64,000 bases of DNA. Source: Corynebacterium matruchotii (GTDB lineage: Bacteria > Actinomycetota > Actinomycetes > Mycobacteriales > Mycobacteriaceae). The stretch covers positions 1,550,001-1,614,000 of the forward strand of contig NZ_CP050134.2 in the NCBI RefSeq assembly GCF_011612265.2, read 5' to 3'. Shown piece after piece: positions 8,560 through 18,291 of the stretch (positions are counted from its first letter, which is position 1; every line of letters starts with the position of its first letter). Position numbers and translations under genes: made by a program. The notes beneath the pieces were generated by a model, which saw only the letters and a program-made list of their open reading frames with translations, had not been told where the DNA came from and did no database searches.

Positions 8560-9764
8560 TGGGCCATCACATCTTCCCGACGATCCCAGAGAAGTTGCCA
8601 GACCTTCGCATCGGCGCGCTTGATGGCGGGTTCTTCGTCGCGGCGGCGGACGCGGCCGCGTTCGCGGCGGCTGCCGGGGACATTGGCGCGGCGGCGGACG
8701 ACGGAGTCCCAATAGGCTTGCAGCCGGGTGGCGTCTTTGTCGTCGTCTTTGCGGACTGCGCCGAGCAGGTGCCCGGGAATGAGACTAACGGCAGATTCAT
8801 TGAGGGGGAAGTAGACGGAGCTTAATGCGATGGAGGAGGAGATGGCGACGGCTTCGGCGGTGGACATGATGCTGCCGGGTTTTTCGACCGCCCAGCCTTC
8901 GGTGGTGAGCCCCTGGCGGAGGTCCCGGAAGATGGTGACGAGGGTTTCCACGACCATGGTGTCGACGGTACCTTGGGCTTGTGCTTTGTCGATGGCTTGT
9001 TGGGTTTTGGTTTTTACGAGGTTGACTTCTACGTTCCGGTCGGCGATGGGGTCGATGTGTTCGAAATTGAAGCGTCGTTTGAGTGCGGCGCTCATTTCGC
9101 TGACGCCTTTGTCCCTAAGGTTGGCGGTAGCGATGACGCAGAATCCTTCGCGGGCGGCTTCGGAGTGTTCGCCGAGTTCGGGTATGGCCATGCGGCGTTC
9201 GGAGAGGATGGGGACGAGTGCGTCTTGGATTTCGGGTTGGCATCGGGTGATTTCTTCGATGCGGGCAACTTTGCCGGTGGCCATGGCTTGAAGGACGGGT
9301 GATGGGACGAGCGCTTCGGTACTGGGCCCGTGGGCTAGCAGCATGGCATAGTTCCAGCCGTAGCGGAGTTGGTCTTCGGTGGTACCGGCGCTGCCTTGGA
9401 CGGTGAGTTCGCTGGAGCCGCAGATGGCGGCGGCGAGGAGTTCGGAGAGCATGGATTTTGCGGTGCCGGGTTCGCCTACCAGCATGAGTGCCCGGCTGCC
9501 GGCGAGGGTGACGACGCAGCGTTCAACGAGTGCCTGGTCGCCAATGAATTTGGCGGTGATGTCCATTCGGGCTGGTAGTTCGGGGTGTTCGGTTTTGGCG
9601 TCTTTGTCTAGTCGGAGTCCAGTTTCGCCGCAGACGAAGGTAACGACGGCGCGGGGGGTAAGCAGCCAGCCTGGGGGCTTGGGCCCTTGGTCGTAGGCGG
9701 CGAGGAAGGCTAATTCGGTTGCGTATTGTTCTTCAGCAAGGAGGACTTGGTGTTTGGCGTTCAT
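8556..9764 (-). CDS. MoxR-family AAA+ ATPase (YehL-like)
   Basis: The protein has 402 residues. Walker A is GEPGTAKS at 97-104. The Walker B equivalent is KVARIEEIT, carrying Glu-Glu rather than the common Asp-Glu. Sensor 1 is IATANLRDKG, and FNFEHIDP follows in the position usual for MoxR proteins. MoxR ATPases work with vWA-domain partners to remodel or activate target proteins, and the next gene encodes such a partner with a 4-nt overlap. This is the first gene of the accessory operon. A 9-bp perfect inverted repeat lies about 90 nt upstream of the ATG and could be its operator. No strong ribosome binding site is visible ahead of the ATG. The family assignment is secure; the substrate is unknown. 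Confidence 0.9.
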   Translation of the reverse strand: MNAKHQVLLAEEQYATELAFLAAYDQGPKPPGWLLTPRAVVTFVCGETGLRLDKDAKTEHPELPARMDITAKFIGDQALVERCVVTLAGSRALMLVGEPGTAKSMLSELLAAAICGSSELTVQGSAGTTEDQLRYGWNYAMLLAHGPSTEALVPSPVLQAMATGKVARIEEITRCQPEIQDALVPILSERRMAIPELGEHSEAAREGFCVIATANLRDKGVSEMSAALKRRFNFEHIDPIADRNVEVNLVKTKTQQAIDKAQAQGTVDTMVVETLVTIFRDLRQGLTTEGWAVEKPGSIMSTAEAVAISSSIALSSVYFPLNESAVSLIPGHLLGAVRKDDDKDATRLQAYWDSVVRRRANVPGSRRERGRVRRRDEEPAIKRADAKVWQLLWDRREDVMAQ

Positions 9765-9855
9765 GGTTTATCAGGGTACAAGAGTGCGTGGACACCTCTG
9801 ACACCAGATTTAGAACATGAGTGCTATCGCTTTGCGATGTCGACAAGCGTGGGCT

Positions 9856-9878
9856 GCCAAATACCCAATGTATTTGGC
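9856..9878. promoter_or_regulatory. Perfect inverted repeat upstream of the MoxR operon, candidate operator
   Basis: GCCAAATAC (9856-9864) and GTATTTGGC (9870-9878) form perfect 9-bp arms around a 5-nt spacer, CCAAT. The site is about 90 nt upstream of the MoxR ATG. Spacing and symmetry fit a dimeric repressor or activator site. No matching regulator gene is adjacent, so the binding protein is unknown. Confidence 0.5.
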
Positions 9879-9923
9879 GCGCTTCAATCTGCGAGGTAGA
9901 CGCGATGAAGCGTTGATTCGCTA

Positions 9924-9956
9924 AGACTTATTCAGCTGCTGGGAAATGGGGCTTGG
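9924..9956 (+). repeat. Dispersed repeat, copy 1 (left flank of RHS island)
   Basis: The core is CTTATTCAGCTGCTGGGAAA followed by TGGGGCTTGG. It matches copy 2 (17181-17216) in the same orientation with a few mismatches and copy 3 (22321-22354) in inverted orientation. Copies 1 and 2 bracket the RHS toxin module. No flanking target duplication could be recognised by eye. Confidence 0.6.
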
Positions 9957-10606
9957 CCACCCAGGTTATTAATAACGCATGGCTCTTCTTTAGGAGTTAA
10001 GGTGGGCGGCGTGTTTTTCTGATTTGCCGTCTGCTGGTGCAGGGATGGTTTCTAGCGGTTGAATAGGCTTCGGGGTATTGGATTGCTGGGATTTGGGGAG
10101 GGGGTGTGTTTTAGGTTCGGGAAGAAGCATTTTGGGGCTGCATATCATCTACGTGATGAATGTCACATCTTTAATATTTTTGGGGTGACGGCGTGTAGTG
10201 AATGAAACCTAGTTGATATGGGAATCTTCATACATAAGAAGTCCGATGCTTATTGATAATGCTATAGCAAAGAATGAGCAATGTATGAGTGCCCCGAGAG
10301 TTTTATGTAGTTATTTCCTGATGGGAAGCTAGTAACTACGCCAAGGTTGGTTTTAGCTGGCAATGGTGGGTGGTTGGCCTGCTATCTTACTTCATAATAT
10401 TCTTTGAAACTTTGGTTGAATGACCCGTCCTTGGAGGCTCGTGATGCTGTGCCGGCAGATTATTGTGGTGTACTGCCCTAGATTTTCTTGTGGTTTGACC
10501 AGTATGAGTGTTCGAAGGCTTTTGGGGTAAACACCACTCTTTCTGATTATTTTTCTTTCCTTATTTATCTTAATTTTTCTCTTTCAAACATTAAAGGTGC
10601 GTTGTT

Positions 10607-13600
10607 ATGCCTGTTTTGCCGTTGAAGCCGTTTCTTCTCTATCAGCAAAATGAGTTCAGGATTGGCGGGAACCCGGCTGAGGTGTTCGAATTCGCCCGTA
10701 GGTGGCGGGTGTTTGCCGAAAACGCTCTTACTACAGCCGCGTCACTCAGGATGATTAATGATGGTGGGTTTTTGGGTGATGAGGGCGATAGGTATCGGGA
10801 GCTGATCCATGGTGAGTTTCCGAAGCACCTGACGATCACGGGTGAGGCCCATGGTGGGGTAAGCACAGCCGTGACCAAATACGCGGAAGCGCTCACTACG
10901 GCGCAAACCCAGATGAATGCCCTGACAGCCACTGCTGCGATAGATCACACCGCGGTACAAACCGCAGTCACGAACTATAACCTGTGCGAAGCAAACATGA
11001 TCCGGGCTGCTGCTACGGCGAAACTAGCTACTGCTACAGCGGTGGCGACAGCTGCGGTGCCGGGCGTGAATGCTGTCACAGCGAGTACCGCCACGGCAGC
11101 CCAGTCAGAACTGGCCGCGGCCCAAGCAGCGTTCGAAGCAGCCAAGGCAGAACACCTGCGGGCGACTACTGTGTTTGATGCGGATGTTGCTAAGGGTGCG
11201 GGGATTAAGGCCACGCTCAGTACCGAGGTGCAGGCCACGGTTACTGCGATTAGGTCGCAGGCCAGGAAACGGTTTGAGGAGAACCCGAATTGGGTGGAGG
11301 AAAAATGGGAGGCATTCAAAGACTGGGTATCGAAGCATGCAGATCTGTTGCGTGATATTTCGAATGCTCTGCAGTCTATTGGTGGTCTGCTAGTATCAAG
11401 TCCGATTTTCGGGATGCCGTTAAAAACCCTAGGGTTGGAATTAAAGGGGTTGTTATGTTTGACGGGGAATTGTTCGTGGCAAGAGTTTGCTTCGGATATG
11501 ACTACTTTCCTGCCTAGAGGGAAAATACTCGATGCGTTAAAGGGGACAAGACCGGGGAAAGCGCTGTCTGAGGCGTTAGGGGCGGCGAAAGAGAAGTTGG
11601 GGCTGAATGGGCCGAAAAACCTGTGTCGGGGAAATGAGTGCAAACTCCCCGGTATGGAGCCGGTGGATATGGCAACAGGGGCCATGATTGATTCCGCCAC
11701 CGATATCCATATTGGTGGCATGTTGCCGATGGTGGTGGCTAGGAACACGGATTCTGGTATGGATACGAGTAGGGTGTTTGGCCCTGGGTGGAATACGACG
11801 TTGGATTGCCGGATCGAAATCCTCCCAGGCCAAATCCTGATGATGACACCGGATGGTGCGCTCCTGGAGTTTCCGCCCGCCCCAGTGGACGGGGGTCCGA
11901 GGTGGGAGATGCGGGCCGCCCGTGGCGACTGTGTTTCGTGGACGGGGCGTACCGGGTGCGTAACATCCAAAAAGGCGTTACTTATGTGTTTGGTGTAGCA
12001 GGTAGTGAAGCACAAGGCGGGGAGCCGTGTTACCGGCCCGAGGGCCCCGTGCCGGATTATACGATCACAGGGGACGCCCCAAAGAATTACGTGTACTGCC
12101 TGGATGAGGAAACCGGGGAGGTGATCCGCAGGGAACGAACCATCGAGGATGAATCACATGATAATGCGGTAGATGAAGACCATAGTGATGGTGTAGCGGA
12201 TAAAACTCATGCTCATGGCAGGGACAATTCCACCTCTGATACCCATGATTCTGCTGACGATCAGGTTAATTCCACTAACCCCCAGAATGATTCCGATACC
12301 AATGCTGATGCTGGTGGTCCTGGTGTGTGGGAGGCGTCAAACTCGTTCGTGAACATGCTATCCCCTGGTTCGGTAGCTGACACGTTTAACCTGGGTGTTG
12401 AGGTTCAATTATCCACGGTTATTCATCATTCTGGTGCGTGGATCGAATACAACTACGAACAAGAAACCGGCCACCTGGTTACAATGCGCCGAAGTGACGG
12501 CACCGTGTTGGAATTCAAATGGCACAACCGGATCAGCAGGCTGTTATCCATCTGGGTCAAGAACGAGGAAACCCACCCAGGAGAGGAGCCCTTCCGGCTG
12601 GCATCCTATAATTATGATGGTAAGGGCCGCCTACTGAAAGTCATCAACTCCGCTGCTGGGGCACTACGGTATTTTTATGATGATGAGCATAGGCCTACTC
12701 GGTGGACGGATAGGAACGGGCACTCCTACCACTACCGATTCGACGACCAGGGCCGGGTTATTGCCCAGGTAGGCACTGGGGGCATGTTCCCCAACGTAGC
12801 TGTCTGGTTAAAAGATACTGGTGATGACGCCCCAGAAGACGGCACAGTGTGCGTCGCCTTAGAATGCGCGGGTAAGTTCCACGGTAACCCGGCAGAAATC
12901 GGCGACACATGCATCAACGAATACTTCGACCGGCTGGGCAAACTGCCATTAGCGAATCTTCTGCGGGAGAAAGGCCTTCAAGGCGTTGGGCTTACCGGCC
13001 GGGGTAGGACAAGCACCAGGGATGATAAGCCATGGGCTCTTCCCGAGGAGCTTTTGCGTGACGAGTTTCTAGGGGATATTCGGCCCACGGTGTACCGGTC
13101 GACACCGGCTGGTGATGTGTGGCGGATCATCACCCCGGAAGGCGTGGTGACCGATCGGGAATACGACCAGCACCACCAAATTGTGAAAGAAATCTCGAAC
13201 ACTGGGGTGGTGACCACCATCGGCCGGGACGAATACGGGACCATCACCCGCATTGATTATGGTGACGGAACCACAGAAACTATCACCCCTGGTGCGTGGG
13301 GCGAACCTCTGCAAATCACCAGCCGGGATGGGCTTACCACCGAATACGAAGTAGATGCCGCCGGCATGGTCACCAGCATCACCGACCCATTAGGAGTGGT
13401 GACTCGGTTTGAATACGACTGGCGGGCAACAGGTATCGTACCTCAAGCCACGATCACCCCCAGCGGATTGGTACGCAGTATGGAGTGCGATAACGCCGGT
13501 CGGCCCGTAGCTTCCACCGATCCCGCAGGCAGAAGATCATCCGTCACGAGGGATGTGCGCGGGTTGGTGACAGAGGTGATCGACCCCGTAGGAAACGTAA

Positions 13601-16386
13601 CCACGATCGAGTACTCGCCCGAAGGGTGGGTGACCAGGGTTGTGAACCCTGATGGGAGTTGGCGGTCCGGCACCTATGACGGGGAAGGAAACCTTACCCA
13701 AACCATGAACGAGACTGGCGCTACCACTACAACCCGATACACCGTGTTCGACAAAGTAAGTAGCGTCACCTTGCCGAATGGTGGCATCACACGGTATGTG
13801 TATAACACGCAGATGGAGCCCATCATGGTGACGAACGCGGATGGGCACACCTGGCAGCTGCACTATGACCTAGACGGCTCCATTATTAAAGAGGTGGACT
13901 ACAACGGCCTTATCACCCAGTCACACACCACCCCGGACGGGCAACGGTTAGACACTATTACCGGTGCGGGGACTGTGACCACCATGTTTGACCCCTATGG
14001 TCGTATGACAGAAACCTTTGATGATCAGGGAAACACTACAACCTACCAGCGGGATGCGTTAGGGAAAATCACGAAGGTCACGAACCAGTGGTGTACCACG
14101 GATTACTCCTATGACGAGTACGGCAGGTCGCTGACGGAGACCACTACCTTGTATTCGGGTGAATCGCACACCATGGCATTCACCTACGGGAGGTTAGGCG
14201 GCGTGGAAGCGATCACCCACATGCTCCCGGACGGGAAACAGGTGTTGGAAACCCCCATATTTGATGATGAGGGTGTGCTGCGGAACAGCACCTACACGCT
14301 AGGAAACACAGAGGTAGCATCCTTATCGTTCGGTGTGGACGATACGGGCAGGCGCTCCTGGGCGCACGTGGGTTCTCTTGTTCGGTCGTTTGATTATGAC
14401 CAAAACAGCCGCCTGGTTAGGGACCAAGTGCATGCTCTCACACCAGAAAACAACAGCAGTAATAATAGTCATGGGGTTGGTCCTGTCAATACTGCCACTG
14501 GCTTGAATGATGCTGGATCTGCTGGTTCTTCCCAGCATCAGGATGAGTACCATGCTGTGGGTGTGATCGACCGGGTATTCACATGGCGTGCCGATGATGT
14601 CATCACCCAGATCACGGACCGGATTCGGGGTGTGGAAACCTCCTATGACGTAGACCCAATGGGCAGAGTCACACGCGTTACCCACCAACAAGCCGGTGGC
14701 ACTGCCACGCAGAACATGCCCCAGACCCGGGAGAAACGTGCAGGAAGGGAGGAGTCGTATTCGTACAGTCAGGCTGGTGTGCTCACGAAACTCCACCCGG
14801 ATACTGCTACTAGGTGGGCGGATGATGTGGATACCTATGGTGGCACCATGCCCCACCAAGTAGGCCGCACCAAATTCACCTACGATAAAGCGGGCAGGGT
14901 GACCCAGACGGTGACGAAGCGGTTGTCGAAGAAACCCTTGGTGAAGCATTTCTACTATGACAATGGTACCCAACCCGTAGGCTACGAAGACTCCGATCAC
15001 CCAGGAGTAGGCTGGCGATATTTGTACGATGGGCTATGCCGTAGGGTTGGGAAAGAACAAATCAACACCACAACAGGTGAAGTCACAAGCCGGGTCATGT
15101 TCCTACACGAAGGCGACGTGCTCTTCGGCGAATACCATGCGGTCAACACCATGAACCCACACATGGTAGGCAGTGCTGTATTATGGCCTACCGACCCTGG
15201 TACCGGGGAGATCCTAGGCCAGATCACCATCAACACCACTGGTTCCATGACCGGTCAAGATGGTGGGAATGGTTATTATCCTGGTGGGAATGGTGGCAGC
15301 ACGGGTGCTGATAATAGTGCCGATGATCCCTACTACCAGCACAACAATCCTCATGGTGGTTATAGCGATGGTCTTTATCACCACGATGATTCCACTACTG
15401 GTGATGGTGCTGGTGGTGTGTTGGGGTGGCCGCAGCAGCGTGTGGATGCGGTGTTTTACTCCATGGTGTGTGACCTCGCTGGTGCCCCGAAGGAACTCAT
15501 CGACCCTATGACAGGTGAGGTGGTTGGCTATGCCACTTACACCTTGTTCGGGAAACGGCATTGGGCAGGGATGGTGAGCACACCGTTGTTGTTTACCGGC
15601 CAGTACGAAGACACCGAGTCAGGGTGGGTGTATAACCGGTTCCGTTACTATGATCCGCATGCTGGGGTGTATAATGCTCAAGACCCACTCGGACTACTCG
15701 CCAACCTTGGTACGACACAAGGATACGTCACCAACCCCGTTATCTGGGTTGACGTTCTCGGGCTTCAATCATGCGAGAATAACAGGGAGAATAATGAGCT
15801 GTGGGAGAAACTTGAGAGGGAGCGGGGACAGCACGATGGAACCGTTCCCATGGACCACATTGTTGGCGGTAGGGTCAGAGATAATGTGGTTTCTGGATAC
15901 CATTCTTTCGAAAAGCGAACTGAAGTAGCAAACATGATCAAAAATAGAGAAGCAGAACTCCCGCCTGGTGGTAAAACATTTTTCCCTGAGTTTAAGGATG
16001 GTGATGAAGGGCTGAAGGAATGGCTTAGTGGTGATGGTGGTGCTAATAAAGGGGTGGTTGATGACATTATTTTCCATCCTGACCGGGTTGAACCTAACGG
16101 ACGTTGGGGTACTGTTTTATATAAAAAGGTCACCCTACCTGAAAATGCCATCGTACCTGAAGAATTCAAACCTAACTCCGGATCAAGAACAGTGGAGTTA
16201 GCTGTCTATATTGGTAAGGCTCGTACAATTCCTGAGAGTCAACTGCAGCCGGGTCAACTGCAGCCTACTTTTAAAATCAACAGTGTGTTTCCAGTCCAAG
16301 GTGACGGTGTTACAGAAGTGCTGGCAGATGGTACAATTGCAAACAGAGGATTTCCTTTAAAAGATCTAGGTGATGGTAATGGCTAA
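10607..16386 (+). pseudogene. RHS/YD-repeat polymorphic toxin protein with apparent frameshift
   Basis: Two overlapping frames (10607-11998 and an overlapping frame ending at 16386) together make one RHS protein of about 1926 residues if one base is restored. The N-terminal ~110 residues are helical and resemble WXG/LXG-type secretion leaders. An Ala/Thr-rich coiled segment and a DUF6531 domain follow (EPVDMATGAMID to RVFGPGWNTTLD). The second frame has an acidic Asp/His/Asn-rich linker, many YD repeats, and the RHS core ending RFRYYDPHAGVYNAQDPLGL and WVDVLGL. A variable tip of ~206 residues follows. The most economical break is loss of one G in the G5 run at 11891-11895, giving a joined PVDGGSEVGDAGRPWRLCF. 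It could equally be a sequencing error or phase variation. RHS proteins deliver C-terminal toxins to competing cells; export by a type VII route is inference. Confidence 0.85.
15766..16383 (+). other. Variable C-terminal toxin tip of the RHS protein
   Basis: The ~206 residues after the conserved WVDVLGL are the polymorphic tip and have lower GC than the core, a common sign of tip exchange. A DHIVGGRV segment followed by SGYHSF, and later VVDDIIFHPD and NGRWGTVLYK, recall the two-histidine layout of EndoU/BECR-type ribonuclease toxins. The match is weak, so the activity is unproven. A short repeat, QLQPGQLQP, lies near the end. Confidence 0.5.
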
Positions 16387-16696
16387 AAGTTTGTCTCAGC
16401 GAGTTGCTGATGAAGCCCGTCCACCTGCGGTGTTGGGGCGGTATCCAGGGATGCGTGATTATTATACTGAGGTGCTTTTGGATGACTTAGTAGAGTCCGG
16501 TGCATGGCTTGATCTGGAACTTAAAAGGCCGTTTTTGGCTACATGGGTGAATGATGAGGATTTTGACAATCCTGATTGGGAAGATCCTATTATTGGTCGC
16601 ACTCAGAAGAATGTGCGTAAGTTCGCAGCAATGGACCCGGTAGTTGATTTGGAATCGCTACGAGGAATGAAGGTGAAAGTCTTTTACGATGATTAA
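16379..16696 (+). CDS. Candidate immunity protein for the RHS toxin
   Basis: The protein has about 105 residues starting at the ATG at 16379 (MAKSLSQRVADEARP); GTG at 16370 and ATG at 16373 are alternative starts. It overlaps the 3' end of the RHS gene, so the two are translationally coupled. The C-terminal half is acidic, with WVNDEDFDNPDWEDP and a final DD. It has no signal peptide or membrane segment, which fits a cytoplasmic immunity protein. I recognise no family. The role rests on position: polymorphic toxins are almost always followed directly by their cognate immunity gene. Confidence 0.7.
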   Translation: MAKSLSQRVADEARPPAVLGRYPGMRDYYTEVLLDDLVESGAWLDLELKRPFLATWVNDEDFDNPDWEDPIIGRTQKNVRKFAAMDPVVDLESLRGMKVKVFYDD

Positions 16697-16733
16697 CACA
16701 GCCCAGGGTTGTGTGATAAGTTAACGAACTACT

Positions 16734-16774
16734 CCCTGTTAGTGAGACTCATGGATAATGAGTAACTAACAGGG
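16734..16774 (+). promoter_or_regulatory. Nested hairpin after the immunity gene
   Basis: CCCTGTTAGT (16734-16743) pairs with ACTAACAGGG (16765-16774). Inside it ACTCAT (16747-16752) pairs with ATGAGT (16758-16763). The structure ends 10 nt before the ATG of the next small gene and overlaps its probable ribosome binding site (AGGGGG). It could be a terminator for the RHS operon or a structure that occludes translation of the next gene. There is no clear T-run. Confidence 0.5.
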
Positions 16775-16784
16775 GGTTATTGCT

Positions 16785-17006
16785 ATGTTGATTAACTCAT
16801 TAGACGACGCCCGCAGAGTTGTAGCCGCATCAGAGAGTTTGAATCTTTGTATGGCGAAGTTGAATAAGTGGGGGTTTGAGTCGTCGACACAGTTTTATGT
16901 GGTGGCGATTCCTGGCCAGGCTAATCCAAAGTCCACCAATATTGTTAATAAGAGTGACGGTAAAATATATGCCAGTCCAGTTGCAGATTATAAGATGTTT
17001 GACTAG
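16785..17006 (+). CDS. Small orphan protein of the RHS island
   Basis: The protein has 73 residues (MLINSLDDARRVVAA...). A G-rich ribosome binding site lies about 8 nt upstream. The sequence has a helical N-terminus and a beta-type C-terminus (TQFYVVAIPGQ, GKIYASPVADYKMF). I recognise no family. Its place at the end of a polymorphic toxin locus suggests a second or orphan immunity gene, or a leftover from a replaced toxin tip. The preceding hairpin may control it. Confidence 0.5.
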   Translation: MLINSLDDARRVVAASESLNLCMAKLNKWGFESSTQFYVVAIPGQANPKSTNIVNKSDGKIYASPVADYKMFD

Positions 17007-17338
17007 TTTGGCCATGATGGTATGCAAGTAGTAGAGAGCATACTAAGTAGGAGCAAGAAGGCATTGTTCTATGAGTGGTCACGCACAATGTTAGAAACAC
17101 AACCACCATACCCAGAAAAAGACTAGCCGTCCCATACCCCGAAGCTTATTCAGGCATATTTATGGGCGTAATCGCAATGATGAAGCTTATTCAGTCACTG
17201 GGGAAATGTGGCTTGTTGGTGGTTGGTAGAACATTATCTTGCATATCACATTAATCGCCCGGATGATTATGTTTCGGGGAGTCTGCAGGGATGGATAGTG
17301 TCCGCTAGATCTTCAGGTGGGCAATGGATCATTGAAGC
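17007..17338. other. Intergenic repeat-bearing region at the right flank of the RHS island
   Basis: I find no convincing gene in these 332 bases. The region holds three occurrences of the GAAGCTTATTCA-type motif, at 17141-17153, at 17181-17216 (the long copy) and at 17332-17345, where the last runs into the stop codon of the aldo/keto reductase gene. Confidence 0.6.
17181..17216 (+). repeat. Dispersed repeat, copy 2 (right flank of RHS island)
   Basis: The copy reads TGAAGCTTATTCAGTCACTG then GGGAAATGTGGCTTGT. It is in the same orientation as copy 1 at 9924-9956. Shorter partial copies of the left half (GAAGCTTATTCA) lie 40 nt before and 150 nt after it. Confidence 0.6.
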
Positions 17339-18193
17339 TTATTCAATCATTAACGCATGGACGAGCATTTCAACGGCTTCAGGGGTCGTGTGGTCGATGA
17401 ACAGGGAGGCGTCACCGCCGAGTGTGGCGATGGCTGTCATGTCTGTTTCAGACAGTTCGAAGTCGAAAATGTCGAGGTTTTCGGCCATGCGTTCGGGGCG
17501 AACGGACTTGGGGATGACGATGATGCCACGTTGAATGAACCACCGGAGCACCACCTGCGCCGTGGTTTTGCCGTATTGGTCGCCAATTTTCGTCAAGACC
17601 GCATTGGTGAATAGTTGGTTTCGCCCTTCGGCGAAGGGACCCCACGATTCCAGGATGGTGCCGTGCTTGGCCAGGAATTGTTGCTCCTCAGTGCGCTGCA
17701 GGAAGGGGTGGGTTTCTACCTGGTTGACTGCAGGCACGATCTGGTTGTGGAGCACCAAGTCCAGGTAGCGATCAGGCGCAAAGTTAGAGACGCCGATCGC
17801 GCGGGCGCCGCCTTCGGCATAGATTTTTTCGAGGGTGCGCCACGAACCATAGACGTCACCGTAGGGTTGGTGAATGAGATAAAGGTCGATGTAGTCCAGG
17901 CCTAGTTTTGTGCGGGATCGTTCGAAGCCGCGGCGGGCGCCGTCGTCACCGGCGTCGCTGATCCACAGTTTAGTGGTGACGAAGATCTCGTTTCGGGGGA
18001 TGCCGCTGCTGGCGATGGCGCGGCCGACGGCTTCTTCGTTGAAGTATGCTGCGGCGGTGTCAATGTGACGGTAACCTGCAGCGAGGGCGTCGCTGACAAC
18101 GCGTTCCGTTTCCGCGGGATCTACTTGGTACACCCCGAATCCTAATTGGGGAATCTCTACGTTATTATTAAGGGAAATTTGTGGGATGGCCAC
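17339..18193 (-). CDS. Aldo/keto reductase (2,5-diketo-D-gluconate reductase type)
   Basis: The protein has 284 residues from the GTG at 18193, chosen because AAGGAG lies 6 nt upstream; the longer in-frame start at 18223 lacks this. The AKR tetrad is visible as D45 and Y50 (HIDTAAAY), K75 (VTTKLW) and H108 (LYLIHQP). GVSNF and PKSVRPERMAENL match the NADPH-binding part of AKR family 5. It reduces small aldehydes or ketones with NADPH; the physiological substrate cannot be read from sequence. It diverges from a TetR-type regulator 98 nt away with a palindrome between them, so that regulator probably controls it. Confidence 0.92.
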   Translation of the reverse strand: MAIPQISLNNNVEIPQLGFGVYQVDPAETERVVSDALAAGYRHIDTAAAYFNEEAVGRAIASSGIPRNEIFVTTKLWISDAGDDGARRGFERSRTKLGLDYIDLYLIHQPYGDVYGSWRTLEKIYAEGGARAIGVSNFAPDRYLDLVLHNQIVPAVNQVETHPFLQRTEEQQFLAKHGTILESWGPFAEGRNQLFTNAVLTKIGDQYGKTTAQVVLRWFIQRGIIVIPKSVRPERMAENLDIFDFELSETDMTAIATLGGDASLFIDHTTPEAVEMLVHALMIE

Positions 18194-18228
18194 TGTTGCT
18201 CCTTGGGTTGGGCACAAAAACAAATATC

Positions 18229-18241
18229 AGACCGGTGGTCT
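18229..18241. promoter_or_regulatory. Candidate TetR operator between divergent genes
   Basis: AGACC-GGT-GGTCT is a 5-bp inverted repeat with a 3-nt centre in the 98-nt gap between the aldo/keto reductase and the TetR-family gene. It is a plausible but short site for autoregulation and control of the reductase. Confidence 0.35.
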
Positions 18242-18291
18242 TTATCCTAGGGTAACAGAGGTAGTATGTTAGTGAGGTTTCAGGAGGGATT

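Larger units (their letters stand above)
9765..10606. other. Intergenic region between the MoxR operon and the RHS island
   Basis: These 842 bases separate two divergent operons and are more AT-rich than the neighbouring genes. I find no convincing gene on either strand. The region holds a perfect inverted repeat at 9856-9878, a copy of the flanking repeat at 9924-9956 and, next to the RHS start, a poly-pyrimidine/AT-rich leader followed by AAAGGTG about 8 nt before the ATG at 10607. Promoters for both operons must lie here, but I cannot place them with confidence. Confidence 0.7.

Noticed and set aside
10975..12015. 346-codon minus-strand open frame over the RHS 5' part
   Set aside because: The opposite strand encodes the DUF6531 region; the frame shows no domain and no ribosome binding site.
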